From assembly GCA_021153325.1 (NCBI GenBank), contig JAGKTQ010000002.1, positions 54,776 to 118,775 on the forward strand: 64,000 bases of DNA, in the 5' to 3' direction. Each line of letters begins with the position of its first letter. Position 1 is the first letter of the stretch. Shown here piece after piece: positions 17,084 through 26,100 of this stretch. The notes under the pieces were generated by a model. It searched no databases and had not been told where the DNA came from. It was given only the letters and a program-made list of their open reading frames with translations. Source of the DNA: Lachnospiraceae bacterium (GTDB lineage: Bacteria; Bacillota; Clostridia; Lachnospirales; Lachnospiraceae). Position numbers and translations under genes: made by a program.

Positions 17084-18250
17084 ATGAGTCGTATTTTTAT
17101 AAAGAACGGAAAGATCATGACGATGGCGGGGTATATTCATGAAGGTGGAAGTATATTATTGGAAGCAGGAAAAATACAGGCAGTTGGAAATATCCAGATA
17201 GAGGAAAGTAAAGACGATCTGATAATACTGGATGCTAAAGGCGGCTGGGTCATGCCCGGGCTTATGGAAGCACATTGTCATATGGGAATTACGGAAGAGA
17301 AAAAAGGAACAGAGGGGGATGACTGCAATGAAAATGTGGAACCTATTACACCCTATCTTCGCGGGATAGATGCGATTAATCCTATGGATGCAGCCTTTGA
17401 GGACGCTGTACGCGCCGGTATTACAGCGGCAATGATAGGACCGGGAAGTGCTAACGTTGTGGGTGGGCAATTTGCGGTAGTAAAAACAAAGGGAAGAAAG
17501 ATGGATGATTTGATCGTAAAAGCGCCGGCAGCCATGAAAGTTGCTTTTGGGGAAAATCCAAAGGTCAATTACAGTGGACAGAAAAAAATGCCCGTAACGA
17601 GAATGGCAATTGCGGGGATGTTGCGAAGAGAATTGTTTGCGGCAAAGCAATATGCAAAAAAGAAGAAACATGCGGGAAGCGATTTTGAAGAGGATTTCCA
17701 TTATGAGAGCTGGCTTCCGGTGTTAAATAAAGAAATTCCCATAAAAGCTCACGTACACCGGGTAGATGATATTTTTACGGCAATACGCATTGCAAAAGAA
17801 TTTGATGTAAAGATGACACTGGATCATTGCAGCGAAGGGCATCTTATTGCAAAGGAAGTGGCAGAAAGCAAAATGCCCGCCATTGTAGGACCGGATTTTA
17901 CGAGTCGCAACAAAATTGAAGTGCAAAATATGGCATTTAAAACGGCAGGAGTATTGCAAAAAGCAGGAGTACTTGTGGCGATTACTACAGATCATCCGGT
18001 GTCTATCATCAATTCCCTGCCGCTATGTGCAGGAATGGCAGTAAAGGCTGGGTTGCCCATGATGGAAGGATTAAAAGCCATTACGATCAATCCGGCAAGA
18101 ATCTGTGGAGTGGATGACAGACTGGGCAGTTTAGAGGAAGGGAAGGATGCGGATGTGGTAATCTTTTCTGGAAATCCTATGGAAATTTTTACGCAAGTGT
18201 ATTGTACGATCATAGACGGTGTCATAGTCTATCGTAAAGAGGGCTTTTAG
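17084..18250 (+). CDS. amidohydrolase (imidazolonepropionase-like)
   Basis: A 388-residue metal-dependent hydrolase of the amidohydrolase superfamily, cytosolic. The metal-binding motifs are in order: the HxH of EAHCHMG near residue 65, AHVHRVDD, LDHCSEGH and TTDHPVS, the last with the catalytic aspartate. The C-terminus has the typical GSLEEGKDADVVIF before the closing beta-sandwich. The substrate cannot be read from the sequence; the closest general group is the imidazolonepropionase-related amidohydrolases. The start at 17084 is set by AGGAGCAGGT; the frame extends back into the preceding terminator. Confidence 0.88.
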   Translation: MSRIFIKNGKIMTMAGYIHEGGSILLEAGKIQAVGNIQIEESKDDLIILDAKGGWVMPGLMEAHCHMGITEEKKGTEGDDCNENVEPITPYLRGIDAINPMDAAFEDAVRAGITAAMIGPGSANVVGGQFAVVKTKGRKMDDLIVKAPAAMKVAFGENPKVNYSGQKKMPVTRMAIAGMLRRELFAAKQYAKKKKHAGSDFEEDFHYESWLPVLNKEIPIKAHVHRVDDIFTAIRIAKEFDVKMTLDHCSEGHLIAKEVAESKMPAIVGPDFTSRNKIEVQNMAFKTAGVLQKAGVLVAITTDHPVSIINSLPLCAGMAVKAGLPMMEGLKAITINPARICGVDDRLGSLEEGKDADVVIFSGNPMEIFTQVYCTIIDGVIVYRKEGF

Positions 18251-18319
18251 TTTTCTTGAAAAAGAGGTATAATACAAAAGATTAGTGTCTGTATTTGGAC
18301 AAAGAAAGGGAATTGTTTT

Positions 18320-19669
18320 GTGAAACAAAAGGTGTTTGTAATTCTGTTATGTCTCATGCTCCTTTTGACCGGGTGTTCAGGAAAGGAAACCTATACGGTG
18401 CAGAATGCTTCTGGAATGGCAGAGGGCATGGAAACAGAAGCAGTCATAGATTATGTCGTTCCCCAAAGTTTTCCGGGGATTTTAATAAATCAGGCAGGAT
18501 ATGGTGTAGACAGTGCGAAAACTGCTATTTTCCGGGGAGAAAATTTGCCGGAAACTTTTTGTGTATATAATGCGGAAAATGGAAAGAAAGTGTATGAAGG
18601 CACGGTAGAGAGAAAAGGGTATGATGCTGTGACGGGCGAGCGGATTGCGTACGGAACTTTTTCTGATGTGACAATGCCTGGTGAGTATTATGTGGAAGCG
18701 GATATTGTAGGACGTTCCTATACATTTACGATCGGCAATCAGGTATATCGCAAGCTCCTTGAAGCAAATGTACAGCATCTTTATGAAGGACTGCAGGGGA
18801 AAACGACACTGACCGAAGAAGAGACAAAGGAAAGCAGCAAGGCACTTATGAATAGTTTACTAGCTTGTGAATTGCATGGAACAGCCTTTGATGATGAAAT
18901 GGGTATACCGGAAAGTGGAAATAATGTTCCCGATGTTATTGATGTTTTGTTTGTGCAGGTAAATCTTTTGATGCAGCAGAGTGAAGTTGTGCTGGCTTCT
19001 ACAGATTGGGAAATGGTTTCCTATTATGCGGCGGCAATGGCAAAATTTAGTTATACATACAAAGAATATGACAGTGTATTTGCTACGTCCTGTTTGCAGC
19101 TTGCTGATATGGTGTGGAAATATATGGAGAAAAATGCAGACAGCATAGATGAAGATATGCGTTTTATGGTGGCAGCAGAATTGTATCGCGCCTCGGGTGC
19201 ACAACGTTATCATACTTATATCAAACAATATGGTGCAGTAGAAGAACTGGAAAGCCGGGAAGCTATATATGGTGCAGTGACTTACGTTTCTACAAAACAG
19301 TCTGTAGATATAGAACTATGTAATGTCTTTATGAAAGAGATCATGTCGGAAGCAGAAGACAGTGCAGCACGCTCCAAAGAGTCTTACTATCAGGTCTCTT
19401 TAAGTGAAAAACAGGATAATCATGAGGATATTATGTGGGACATGATCATGCTCACTATCGTTGACAAGGTAATTTCCAATCATGAGTATGCAACCGTCAT
19501 TGAAAACAATCTACATTATTTTTTAGGACGAAATCCTAAGGCAGTCAGTTTTGTAAATGGTGTTGGCGATTATAGCTGTACAGAGGAGAAACTGCAGTCT
19601 ATCATGGATGGCGGTTTTGAAGAAAGTGCACTTCTCTTTATGCTGAGTGAAATAAACGATACAGTATAG
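18320..19669 (+). CDS. lipoprotein with GH9-like fold, catalytic residues apparently lost
   Basis: A 449-residue secreted lipoprotein. The N-terminus KQKVFVILLCLMLLLTGCSG is a lipoprotein signal with the lipid cysteine near residue 20. An Ig-like domain with ILINQAGYGVDSAKTAIF follows, as in the CelD_N domain of family 9 glycosidases. The rest resembles a GH9 alpha/alpha barrel: GNNVPDVIDVLF and the late YFLGRNPKAVSFVNGVGD are typical. The DAGD motif that carries the catalytic aspartates of GH9 enzymes is not found between them, so hydrolytic activity is doubtful and glycan binding is a possible role. The GTG start follows AAGAAAGGG. A candidate -10 TATAAT lies at 18268-18273 with a poor -35. 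Confidence 0.72.
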   Translation: MKQKVFVILLCLMLLLTGCSGKETYTVQNASGMAEGMETEAVIDYVVPQSFPGILINQAGYGVDSAKTAIFRGENLPETFCVYNAENGKKVYEGTVERKGYDAVTGERIAYGTFSDVTMPGEYYVEADIVGRSYTFTIGNQVYRKLLEANVQHLYEGLQGKTTLTEEETKESSKALMNSLLACELHGTAFDDEMGIPESGNNVPDVIDVLFVQVNLLMQQSEVVLASTDWEMVSYYAAAMAKFSYTYKEYDSVFATSCLQLADMVWKYMEKNADSIDEDMRFMVAAELYRASGAQRYHTYIKQYGAVEELESREAIYGAVTYVSTKQSVDIELCNVFMKEIMSEAEDSAARSKESYYQVSLSEKQDNHEDIMWDMIMLTIVDKVISNHEYATVIENNLHYFLGRNPKAVSFVNGVGDYSCTEEKLQSIMDGGFEESALLFMLSEINDTV

Positions 19670-19704
19670 AGCATTTTTTACAATGTGAAAAGCATAAATT
19701 TATA

Positions 19705-19733
19705 TTCTGTAGAAGAATAAGTGCTGATATAAT
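19705..19733 (+). promoter_or_regulatory. sigma-A promoter for ddl-murF
   Basis: TATAAT at 19728-19733 is preceded by TGA (extended -10, TGNTATAAT), with TTCTGT 17 bases upstream at 19705-19710. The ddl start codon is about 33 bases downstream. Confidence 0.72.
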
Positions 19734-19766
19734 GAAAATAATAAGCGGTTATATAGGAGGTTTCAT

Positions 19767-20792
19767 ATGAAGATCGTAGTATTAGCGGGTGGAATTAGTA
19801 CAGAAAGAGATGTTTCCCTGATTTCAGGAACTATGATATATAGAGCGTTAAAAGAAAAAGGACATCAAGTCATTTTGTTGGATGTGTTTTTAGGTTACGC
19901 AGGAAATACAGCAGATATTTTTGAAAGAGACGAAGATTGGGCAAAAGAAATTGAAGGCATTAAAGAAGAAAACCCAGATATTGAAAAAGTAAAAGCGATG
20001 CGTCCGGATGGGGATAAGATTTTCTTTGGACCAAACGTTATTTCCATTTGCCAGAGTGCAGATGTAGTATTCATGGCACTTCACGGAGAAAACGGAGAGA
20101 ACGGAAAAATTCAGGCATGCTTTGATCTGATGGGAATTAAATATACGGGAACGGATTATGTCAGCTCCGCTCTTTGTATGGATAAAGGTCTTACGAAAGA
20201 GCTGTTTGAACTGCACGGTGTTCCAACTCCAAAAGGAATCTGTTTAAAGAAAGGACAGCAAGATAAACGGGAAGTACCGCTTCCTTGTGTGGTAAAAGCA
20301 TGCTGTGGCGGTTCCAGTGTAGGGGTGTGCATTGCTTCTAACGAGAGTGAATACGAAAAGGCAAAAGAGGAAGCCTTCCGTTATGACAATGAAGTTGTTA
20401 TTGAACAATACATTAAAGGACGGGAATTTTCTGTAGGTGTAATAGAAGGAAGGGCATTGCCGATTATTGAAATTGCGCCGATCAGCGGTTTTTACGATTA
20501 TAAAAATAAATATCAGGCAGGCAGTACGATCGAAACCTGTCCGGCAGAGCTTAGTGAAGAGAAAACAAAGGAAATGCAAAAATATGCAGAAGATGCTTTC
20601 CGTGTACTTCGATTAAAAAATTACGCCCGCATGGATTTCATGATGAGCGAAAAAGGAGAGCTTTACTGTTTAGAGGCAAATACACTGCCAGGAATGACAC
20701 CGACCTCCCTTCTCCCACAAGAAGCGCAGGCAGAAGGTACTTCTTATGGAGATTTGTGCGAAGAACTTATTCGGATTTCATTGGAGGGATAA
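19767..20792 (+). CDS. ddl: D-alanine-D-alanine ligase
   Basis: Joins two D-alanines with ATP to make the dipeptide used by MurF. The protein has 341 residues. It starts MKIVVLAGGISTERDVSLISG, the N-terminal binding motif of Ddl, and contains FMALHGENGENG, the ATP-grasp strand LPCVVKACCGGSSVGV, EFSVGVIEG and the Mg-binding end ARMDFMMSEKGELYCLEANTLPGMTPTSL. AGGAGGT lies eight bases before the ATG. The stop codon is one base from the murF start, so the two enzymes that make and use D-Ala-D-Ala are translationally linked. Confidence 0.95.
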   Translation: MKIVVLAGGISTERDVSLISGTMIYRALKEKGHQVILLDVFLGYAGNTADIFERDEDWAKEIEGIKEENPDIEKVKAMRPDGDKIFFGPNVISICQSADVVFMALHGENGENGKIQACFDLMGIKYTGTDYVSSALCMDKGLTKELFELHGVPTPKGICLKKGQQDKREVPLPCVVKACCGGSSVGVCIASNESEYEKAKEEAFRYDNEVVIEQYIKGREFSVGVIEGRALPIIEIAPISGFYDYKNKYQAGSTIETCPAELSEEKTKEMQKYAEDAFRVLRLKNYARMDFMMSEKGELYCLEANTLPGMTPTSLLPQEAQAEGTSYGDLCEELIRISLEG

Positions 20793-20793
20793 T

Positions 20794-22188
20794 ATGAAAA
20801 ATATGACATTGGTGTCGGTTGCAGAAAGCTGTCATGGCATTTTGCATCAGGCAGAAGCCGATTTAACAAAATGTGCAGCTGGTGTAGTACTGGATTCCAG
20901 AAAAGTAGAAAAGGATTTCCTTTTTATTGCCACAAAAGGAGAGCGTGTGGATGGACACGACTTCATTCCACAGGTTATGGAAAAAGGGGCTCTTGCCGTT
21001 GTATGTGAAAAAGCGCCGGAGGATGAAACGATACCTTATATTTTGGTCAAAGATTCTTTTCAGGCTTTGAAAGATATTGCGGAATATTACAGACAGCAGC
21101 TGTCAGTAAAAGTAGTTGGGATTACGGGAAGTGTAGGAAAGACAAGTACAAAAGAATTTATTGCAGGTGTGCTTTCTGAAAAGTACAATGTGCTGAAGAC
21201 CGAAGGAAATTTCAACAATGAAGTTGGACTTCCGCTTACTGTACTGCGGATAAAAGAAGAGCACGAGGTTGCTGTATTGGAAATGGGAATCAGTGATTTT
21301 GGTGAGATGCACCGCTTAAGTAAAATCGCAAAACCTGATATTTGTGTCATGACTAATATTGGACAGTGTCATTTGGAATTTCTTGGAACAAGAGACGGTA
21401 TTCTGAAAGCCAAGTCGGAAATTTTTGATTTTGCAAAGGAGGATGCGTCAGTTTTTGTAAATGGGGATGATGATAAACTCATTACTGTTCCGGAAAGAAA
21501 CGGAAAGATGCCTGTACGTTTTGGCTTAAATGAAGAAAATGATGTATATGCTACTGAAGTTGAAAACAGAGGTCTGTTTGGAAGCGAAGCAAACATTCAT
21601 ATAAAAAAGACAGATGGAACAGAGGATTGCTTCCAAGTATCCGTTCCACTTCCGGGTGGACATATGGTATACAATGCGTTGGCAGCCGCCGGTGTGGCAG
21701 TGGAATTAGGACTTAGCACGGAGCAGATTCAGGCAGGTATTTCCACTGTAAAACCGGTGGGCGGAAGAAGCAATATTATCCGTGCTGAAAAATATACGCT
21801 GATCGACGATTGTTACAATGCAAATCCAGTGTCTATGGAAGCCGCTATTGATCTTTTGGGCATGGCACTTACGAGAAAAGTTGCTGTATTAGGCGATATG
21901 TTTGAACTTGGCGAAAACTCCGACGCGTTGCATGAGCGGGTTGGAAAATATGCAGTGGAGCATGGTGTAGATGTGTTGATCTGTGTAGGTGCAAATTCAA
22001 AATTCATGTATGAAGCTGCCGGAAAGAAAAAAGAAGAAATGCATGGTGTAACAGAACTTTATTATTTTGCTGCAAAAGCGGAATTGGAATCGGCGATAGA
22101 AAGCATTTTGAACGAAAAAGATACTGTACTGATCAAAGCATCTCATGGAATGGGATTTGATACGGTCGTAAAAAAGCTGTCAATATGA
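20794..22188 (+). CDS. murF: UDP-N-acetylmuramoyl-tripeptide-D-alanyl-D-alanine ligase
   Basis: Adds D-Ala-D-Ala to the UDP-MurNAc tripeptide, the last cytosolic step of the peptidoglycan precursor. The protein has 464 residues. It has the Mur ligase P-loop GITGSVGKTSTKEF, the N-terminal VVLDSRKVEKDFLFIATKGERVDGHDF, the central TEGNFNNEVGLPLT and the C-terminal IDDCYNANPVSMEAA. The start at 20794 follows TTGGAGGGAT and lies one base after the ddl stop; an earlier in-frame start would overlap ddl. A strong bidirectional terminator overlaps its stop codon. Confidence 0.95.
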   Translation: MKNMTLVSVAESCHGILHQAEADLTKCAAGVVLDSRKVEKDFLFIATKGERVDGHDFIPQVMEKGALAVVCEKAPEDETIPYILVKDSFQALKDIAEYYRQQLSVKVVGITGSVGKTSTKEFIAGVLSEKYNVLKTEGNFNNEVGLPLTVLRIKEEHEVAVLEMGISDFGEMHRLSKIAKPDICVMTNIGQCHLEFLGTRDGILKAKSEIFDFAKEDASVFVNGDDDKLITVPERNGKMPVRFGLNEENDVYATEVENRGLFGSEANIHIKKTDGTEDCFQVSVPLPGGHMVYNALAAAGVAVELGLSTEQIQAGISTVKPVGGRSNIIRAEKYTLIDDCYNANPVSMEAAIDLLGMALTRKVAVLGDMFELGENSDALHERVGKYAVEHGVDVLICVGANSKFMYEAAGKKKEEMHGVTELYYFAAKAELESAIESILNEKDTVLIKASHGMGFDTVVKKLSI

Positions 22189-22198
22189 CAGCTTTTTT
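22170..22198 (+). terminator. bidirectional terminator between murF and plsC
   Basis: AAAAAAGCTGTC (22170-22181) and GACAGCTTTTTT (22187-22198) form a perfect 12-base-pair stem with A and T runs on both sides. The murF stop codon lies inside it. It can end the convergent plsC transcript as well. Confidence 0.88.
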
Positions 22199-22215
22199 AG
22201 TTTCTTAATTCCACT

Positions 22216-22956
22216 TTATGAATAATATTTTTCTTTATTTCTAAAATAGGCTTCTGAAATAATTTTCTGCGTGTAGGCTCCTACAAATTTCTGGTCTTCC
22301 TTGTCTAAATCTTTCATATAAAATGGCTTGCAGTATTCCACAACCACATGCGCTTTTTTGATTTTAGGAAAATGATCTTCTAAAATAGAGGAACTGTTGT
22401 TGATGCTGATCGGAACGACCGGACAGCCACTTTTTTGAGCAAGCTTGAAACTGCCTTCATGGAATGGAAGAAAAGTATCCGCCTGTTTGTTTCTTGTTCC
22501 TTCTGGGAAAATACAGATAGAAATGCCGGATTTTATTTTTTCAATTCCAGTTAAAATGGTCTTCATACCCTTCTTAATATCATCTCTGTCCAAGAATAAA
22601 CAGTGCAGATTTCTCATCCACTGATTCAGAAGAGGTATCTTTTCGATTTCGACCTTGGAAACATAACCGGTTGGTCTTGGAACTCTCACATATGTAATGA
22701 GAATGTCGAAAATACTGCGATGGTTACCCACATATAAAACAGCCGTATCCTTTGGTACATTTTCTTCGCCGATCACAGTGACCTTTGTACCTGCTATAAA
22801 AAGAACACAGCGAAATGCCCAGTTTACAATGGCAAGCGAACTTTTATTTTTGGCATCCATATTAAATTTTCCAATGAGCCATTCTATAAAAAATAAAGGA
22901 ATGGAACAAATAAGAAATATGACAACAAATACTACAGCTAAAATAAGTCGAATCAT
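22216..22956 (-). CDS. plsC: 1-acyl-sn-glycerol-3-phosphate acyltransferase
   Basis: Makes phosphatidic acid from lysophosphatidic acid at the membrane. The protein has 246 residues with an N-terminal hydrophobic anchor (LILAVVFVVIFLICSIPLFF). The acyltransferase motifs are present: NHRSIFD (NHxxxxD), then CLFLDRDD, IFPEGTRN and VVPISINNS. GAAGGT precedes the ATG on the minus strand. It is convergent with murF and has its own sigma-A promoter. Confidence 0.92.
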   Translation of the reverse strand: MIRLILAVVFVVIFLICSIPLFFIEWLIGKFNMDAKNKSSLAIVNWAFRCVLFIAGTKVTVIGEENVPKDTAVLYVGNHRSIFDILITYVRVPRPTGYVSKVEIEKIPLLNQWMRNLHCLFLDRDDIKKGMKTILTGIEKIKSGISICIFPEGTRNKQADTFLPFHEGSFKLAQKSGCPVVPISINNSSSILEDHFPKIKKAHVVVEYCKPFYMKDLDKEDQKFVGAYTQKIISEAYFRNKEKYYS

Positions 22957-23015
22957 AATATTTACCTTCTTTTTTGATTTTGCAAGTTACAGAGAAATAT
23001 TTCCATAACATATTT

Positions 23016-23044
23016 ATTATATCTGACTAAAAAGGGGAAAGCAA
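23016..23044 (-). promoter_or_regulatory. sigma-A promoter for plsC
   Basis: On the minus strand TTGCTT and a perfect TATAAT are separated by 17 bases, about 60 bases upstream of the plsC ATG. Confidence 0.65.
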
Positions 23045-23181
23045 TACAATGTTCAAAAACACATAAACTGCCAAAATGTACTGTATCCATTTATGGGTCA
23101 TTATGGTAAAATAGATAAGATAGAGAGTACATTTATATTTATCGTATATATTGCAAACTGGGTGAATAAGGAGGAAACGCA

Positions 23182-26100
23182 ATGAAAAAGAGAGTGATGG
23201 CGTTTATGCTATGCATGGCGATGATATTAGGGGATACGTCATATGCATTTGCCGCAGAAACATCTGACAGCGCAGCAACCACTCAGACCACGGATTCCCA
23301 GCAGGTGACAGAAACAACTTCTGGGGAAACGGACAACCAGACAGGCGAAGATACACAGCAAAGCCAGTCTGATGAAAATACAAAAGAAGAAAATACGGCG
23401 GATGAAAGTCAGACGGGCGTGACACAGCCGAGTGAGTCACAAACAGACGAGTCACAAACGGGTGAATCACAGCCAAACGAATCACAGCCTGAGGAAAGCC
23501 AGTCTGAAGAAGAGAGTAGTGAGGTTTCGGAGTCTGTAGAGGAATCCGGAGAAGAGGAGTCAACGACAGAAGAAACATTAACAGAAGAGTTCCTGGAGCC
23601 GATTCTTGATGGGGCAGATGGAGAAAATGTAGAAGATGTAGAAGATGCAAGTGTTCGTGTAGAGCAAAAACAGAATGACGAATGGATCGGTAAGGAGTAT
23701 GATTCTCTTGACAGTGCCATTGCTGGATTGACAACAGATTTTGGCGGAAAAGAGACAGATTACACCATTACCTTTTTGACGGACACGACATTGACAAAGA
23801 ATGTGACGATTCCATCCTTTGTAAAACAGTTGAACTTAAATGCAAATGAAAACCGGACAGGGGAAGGAACGTTAGAATCCGTTACAGCGGTAACCTTAGA
23901 TTTTAATAATTATTCCATGACCATACCGGGTACAGCGAGTATACAGGAAGGTTTGTATATTACAAACAGTGCAACGGGAGCAAACAAGAGCAATCTGACA
24001 GTGAATAGTGCAGATGTAGAGAATGAGAGCTGTGCTTTGAATCTGGTAGGCAGAGATGCGGGTATTAAGTTTGTAGATTGCGATGGAAATGAAGTACAGG
24101 ATAGAGCAAGCAGAGAGTTTATTAGTAAGATCAATGTGGTAGTTGCAAACGGTACGATATGGTTTGGTGCAGAAAAGGAAGGCACTTATAAGATTCGTAG
24201 TTCTATGAATGCAAAAAGCGTGTATGTATGTGAAGGAACAGAGGCAGAGCTTACTGCACTTACTCTCACAGGTGGACGGGCAGACATTGGTGGAGTGTGC
24301 GACGTCGATGTCATGACTATGAGCAATGCCAAACTTTATGTAGAAGAACAGGCAACCTTTTGTGCAGATTCTATCACAGTCAAAACACCCTATGTATTTG
24401 ATGTGATAGGAGACTACACGATAGAGAACCTCGGAAGTTTTACTGTGAGTACCCTTACTATGCCATCCGGCAGCTTCTATAATGAGGGTACTGCAAAGGG
24501 AACAAAATGGATTATGACAAGTGCCACGATCCGTAATAATGGCGAGTTGGATTTAGACGATACCTTGGATATGTCTAAAGGTACTTTTTATAATGGTGAC
24601 AGAGAGCATAAAGCGAATGCGGTAGTTACAAATGTAAAATCCATGAAGGATTTTTATAATACAGAAGTGTACTATTATAAGGAAGATGCCTTAAACAAAG
24701 ATGGAAGCAGCTTTACTGCATATACTTTCACACAAGTAAGTGCAGGAAAAGCATATTTGGAAGCCAACTCGAAAATGTACATCAAACAGTCTGCTGTAAT
24801 TTATAATACCGTGCTTCGTGGTGAATATGGTGATGGCGAACAGGAATGTGCCTATGAATGTGCCTATATTTATCAGAAGGAAAATGCAGCGGTCGCATTG
24901 GAAGGAAGCGTTACACAGGAGAATGCAAAATTTAAACTAGGTTATGGTATCTTCGATGACGAAGACGGTAATAGTCTTAAGACACTGGACAAAGGAACAA
25001 AACTGTTTACAACCAAAATTACGACATTTCCAGTTGATTATGTGATGGTACAACAGCCAGAGGAAAGCAGCAATATTGGCGCATACCAACAGGGACAAGA
25101 GATCCGCGTAGGTTCTAACTGTATTACTGTTTATGCACAAAGCGCAGATGGAAGTGAAACGATTGCAATCAGAAGTTTTACAAAATGGGAAGATGCTGCT
25201 ACTTATTTGAATAGTTTATCCAATGCATCCATGAGTTATGTCATTGTGCTTACGGAGGATTTGGACATTGGGGGCACACTTACCTTGCCAAAGAGTGCGT
25301 CCAAGGTAGAATTTAGAGGTGATGCTGACAATGGCGGAAGCATTTCTCTTACATATAAAGGGGATATTTCCCTGACAACGAATACCGTATTCCGCAATAT
25401 TGATCTGCATGCACAAAATACCAAGACGGGTGCAGAATATTACAGTATTGTGAAATTAAATGGTAAAAATTTAGAGCTTATCAATACCGAAGCAACCTTT
25501 ACCTCGATTACGGGAACAACAGCTTCTGATCTGATCATTATGGGGGATGAGGAAAGCAATAGCATTCCAACTGTCACAGTAACTGGTGCGATTTCTAATC
25601 TGAATACCTTGGAAGTAAACTATGCAGATTGCATCATTGGTAATAATTTAAAAGCAACAAGTGCTGCAATTACCGGTGTAAACTATATTGTCTTAAAGCA
25701 GGCTAATGTGGAGGTTTGGAATGGTTCTGTAACGGTGAAAGTCAATGCTACCTTAGAAGAGTCAGAGCTTTATGTGCATGATACTGGTGCAATTTCTATT
25801 GCGGGAACAACTACTTTAGAGAGTGGAGTGTTATTGACAGAAGCGGGTAAGATCACATTAAAAGATGTTTGTTCCTTGAATGACAAAAATGCACTTTGCT
25901 ATGGTGGTAATACAAGTAAAAATGGGTTGACGATTACGGGCACGGTTTATGGACCGGAAAGCGGTGACTACTATGGCGACAAGAAAGTAGCAAAGAATGA
26001 AAACAATGTATATGTTACAGTAAACGATACAGTAGAGGGTAACTATATCCGTAAGGCAGCGCTGGAATTAGTAATGTATTCCTTGGAGGATGAAGAAAAT

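Noticed and set aside
22957..23181. Promoter for the giant surface protein gene
   Set aside because: A TAAAAT lies near 23116 but no convincing -35 box was found, so no promoter was called. The 225-base gap otherwise holds only the plsC promoter and a ribosome-binding site.
23400..23520. Short repeated units that could suggest a CRISPR array or tandem repeat
   Set aside because: The repeats are in phase with codons for ESQ units and have no spacer structure.
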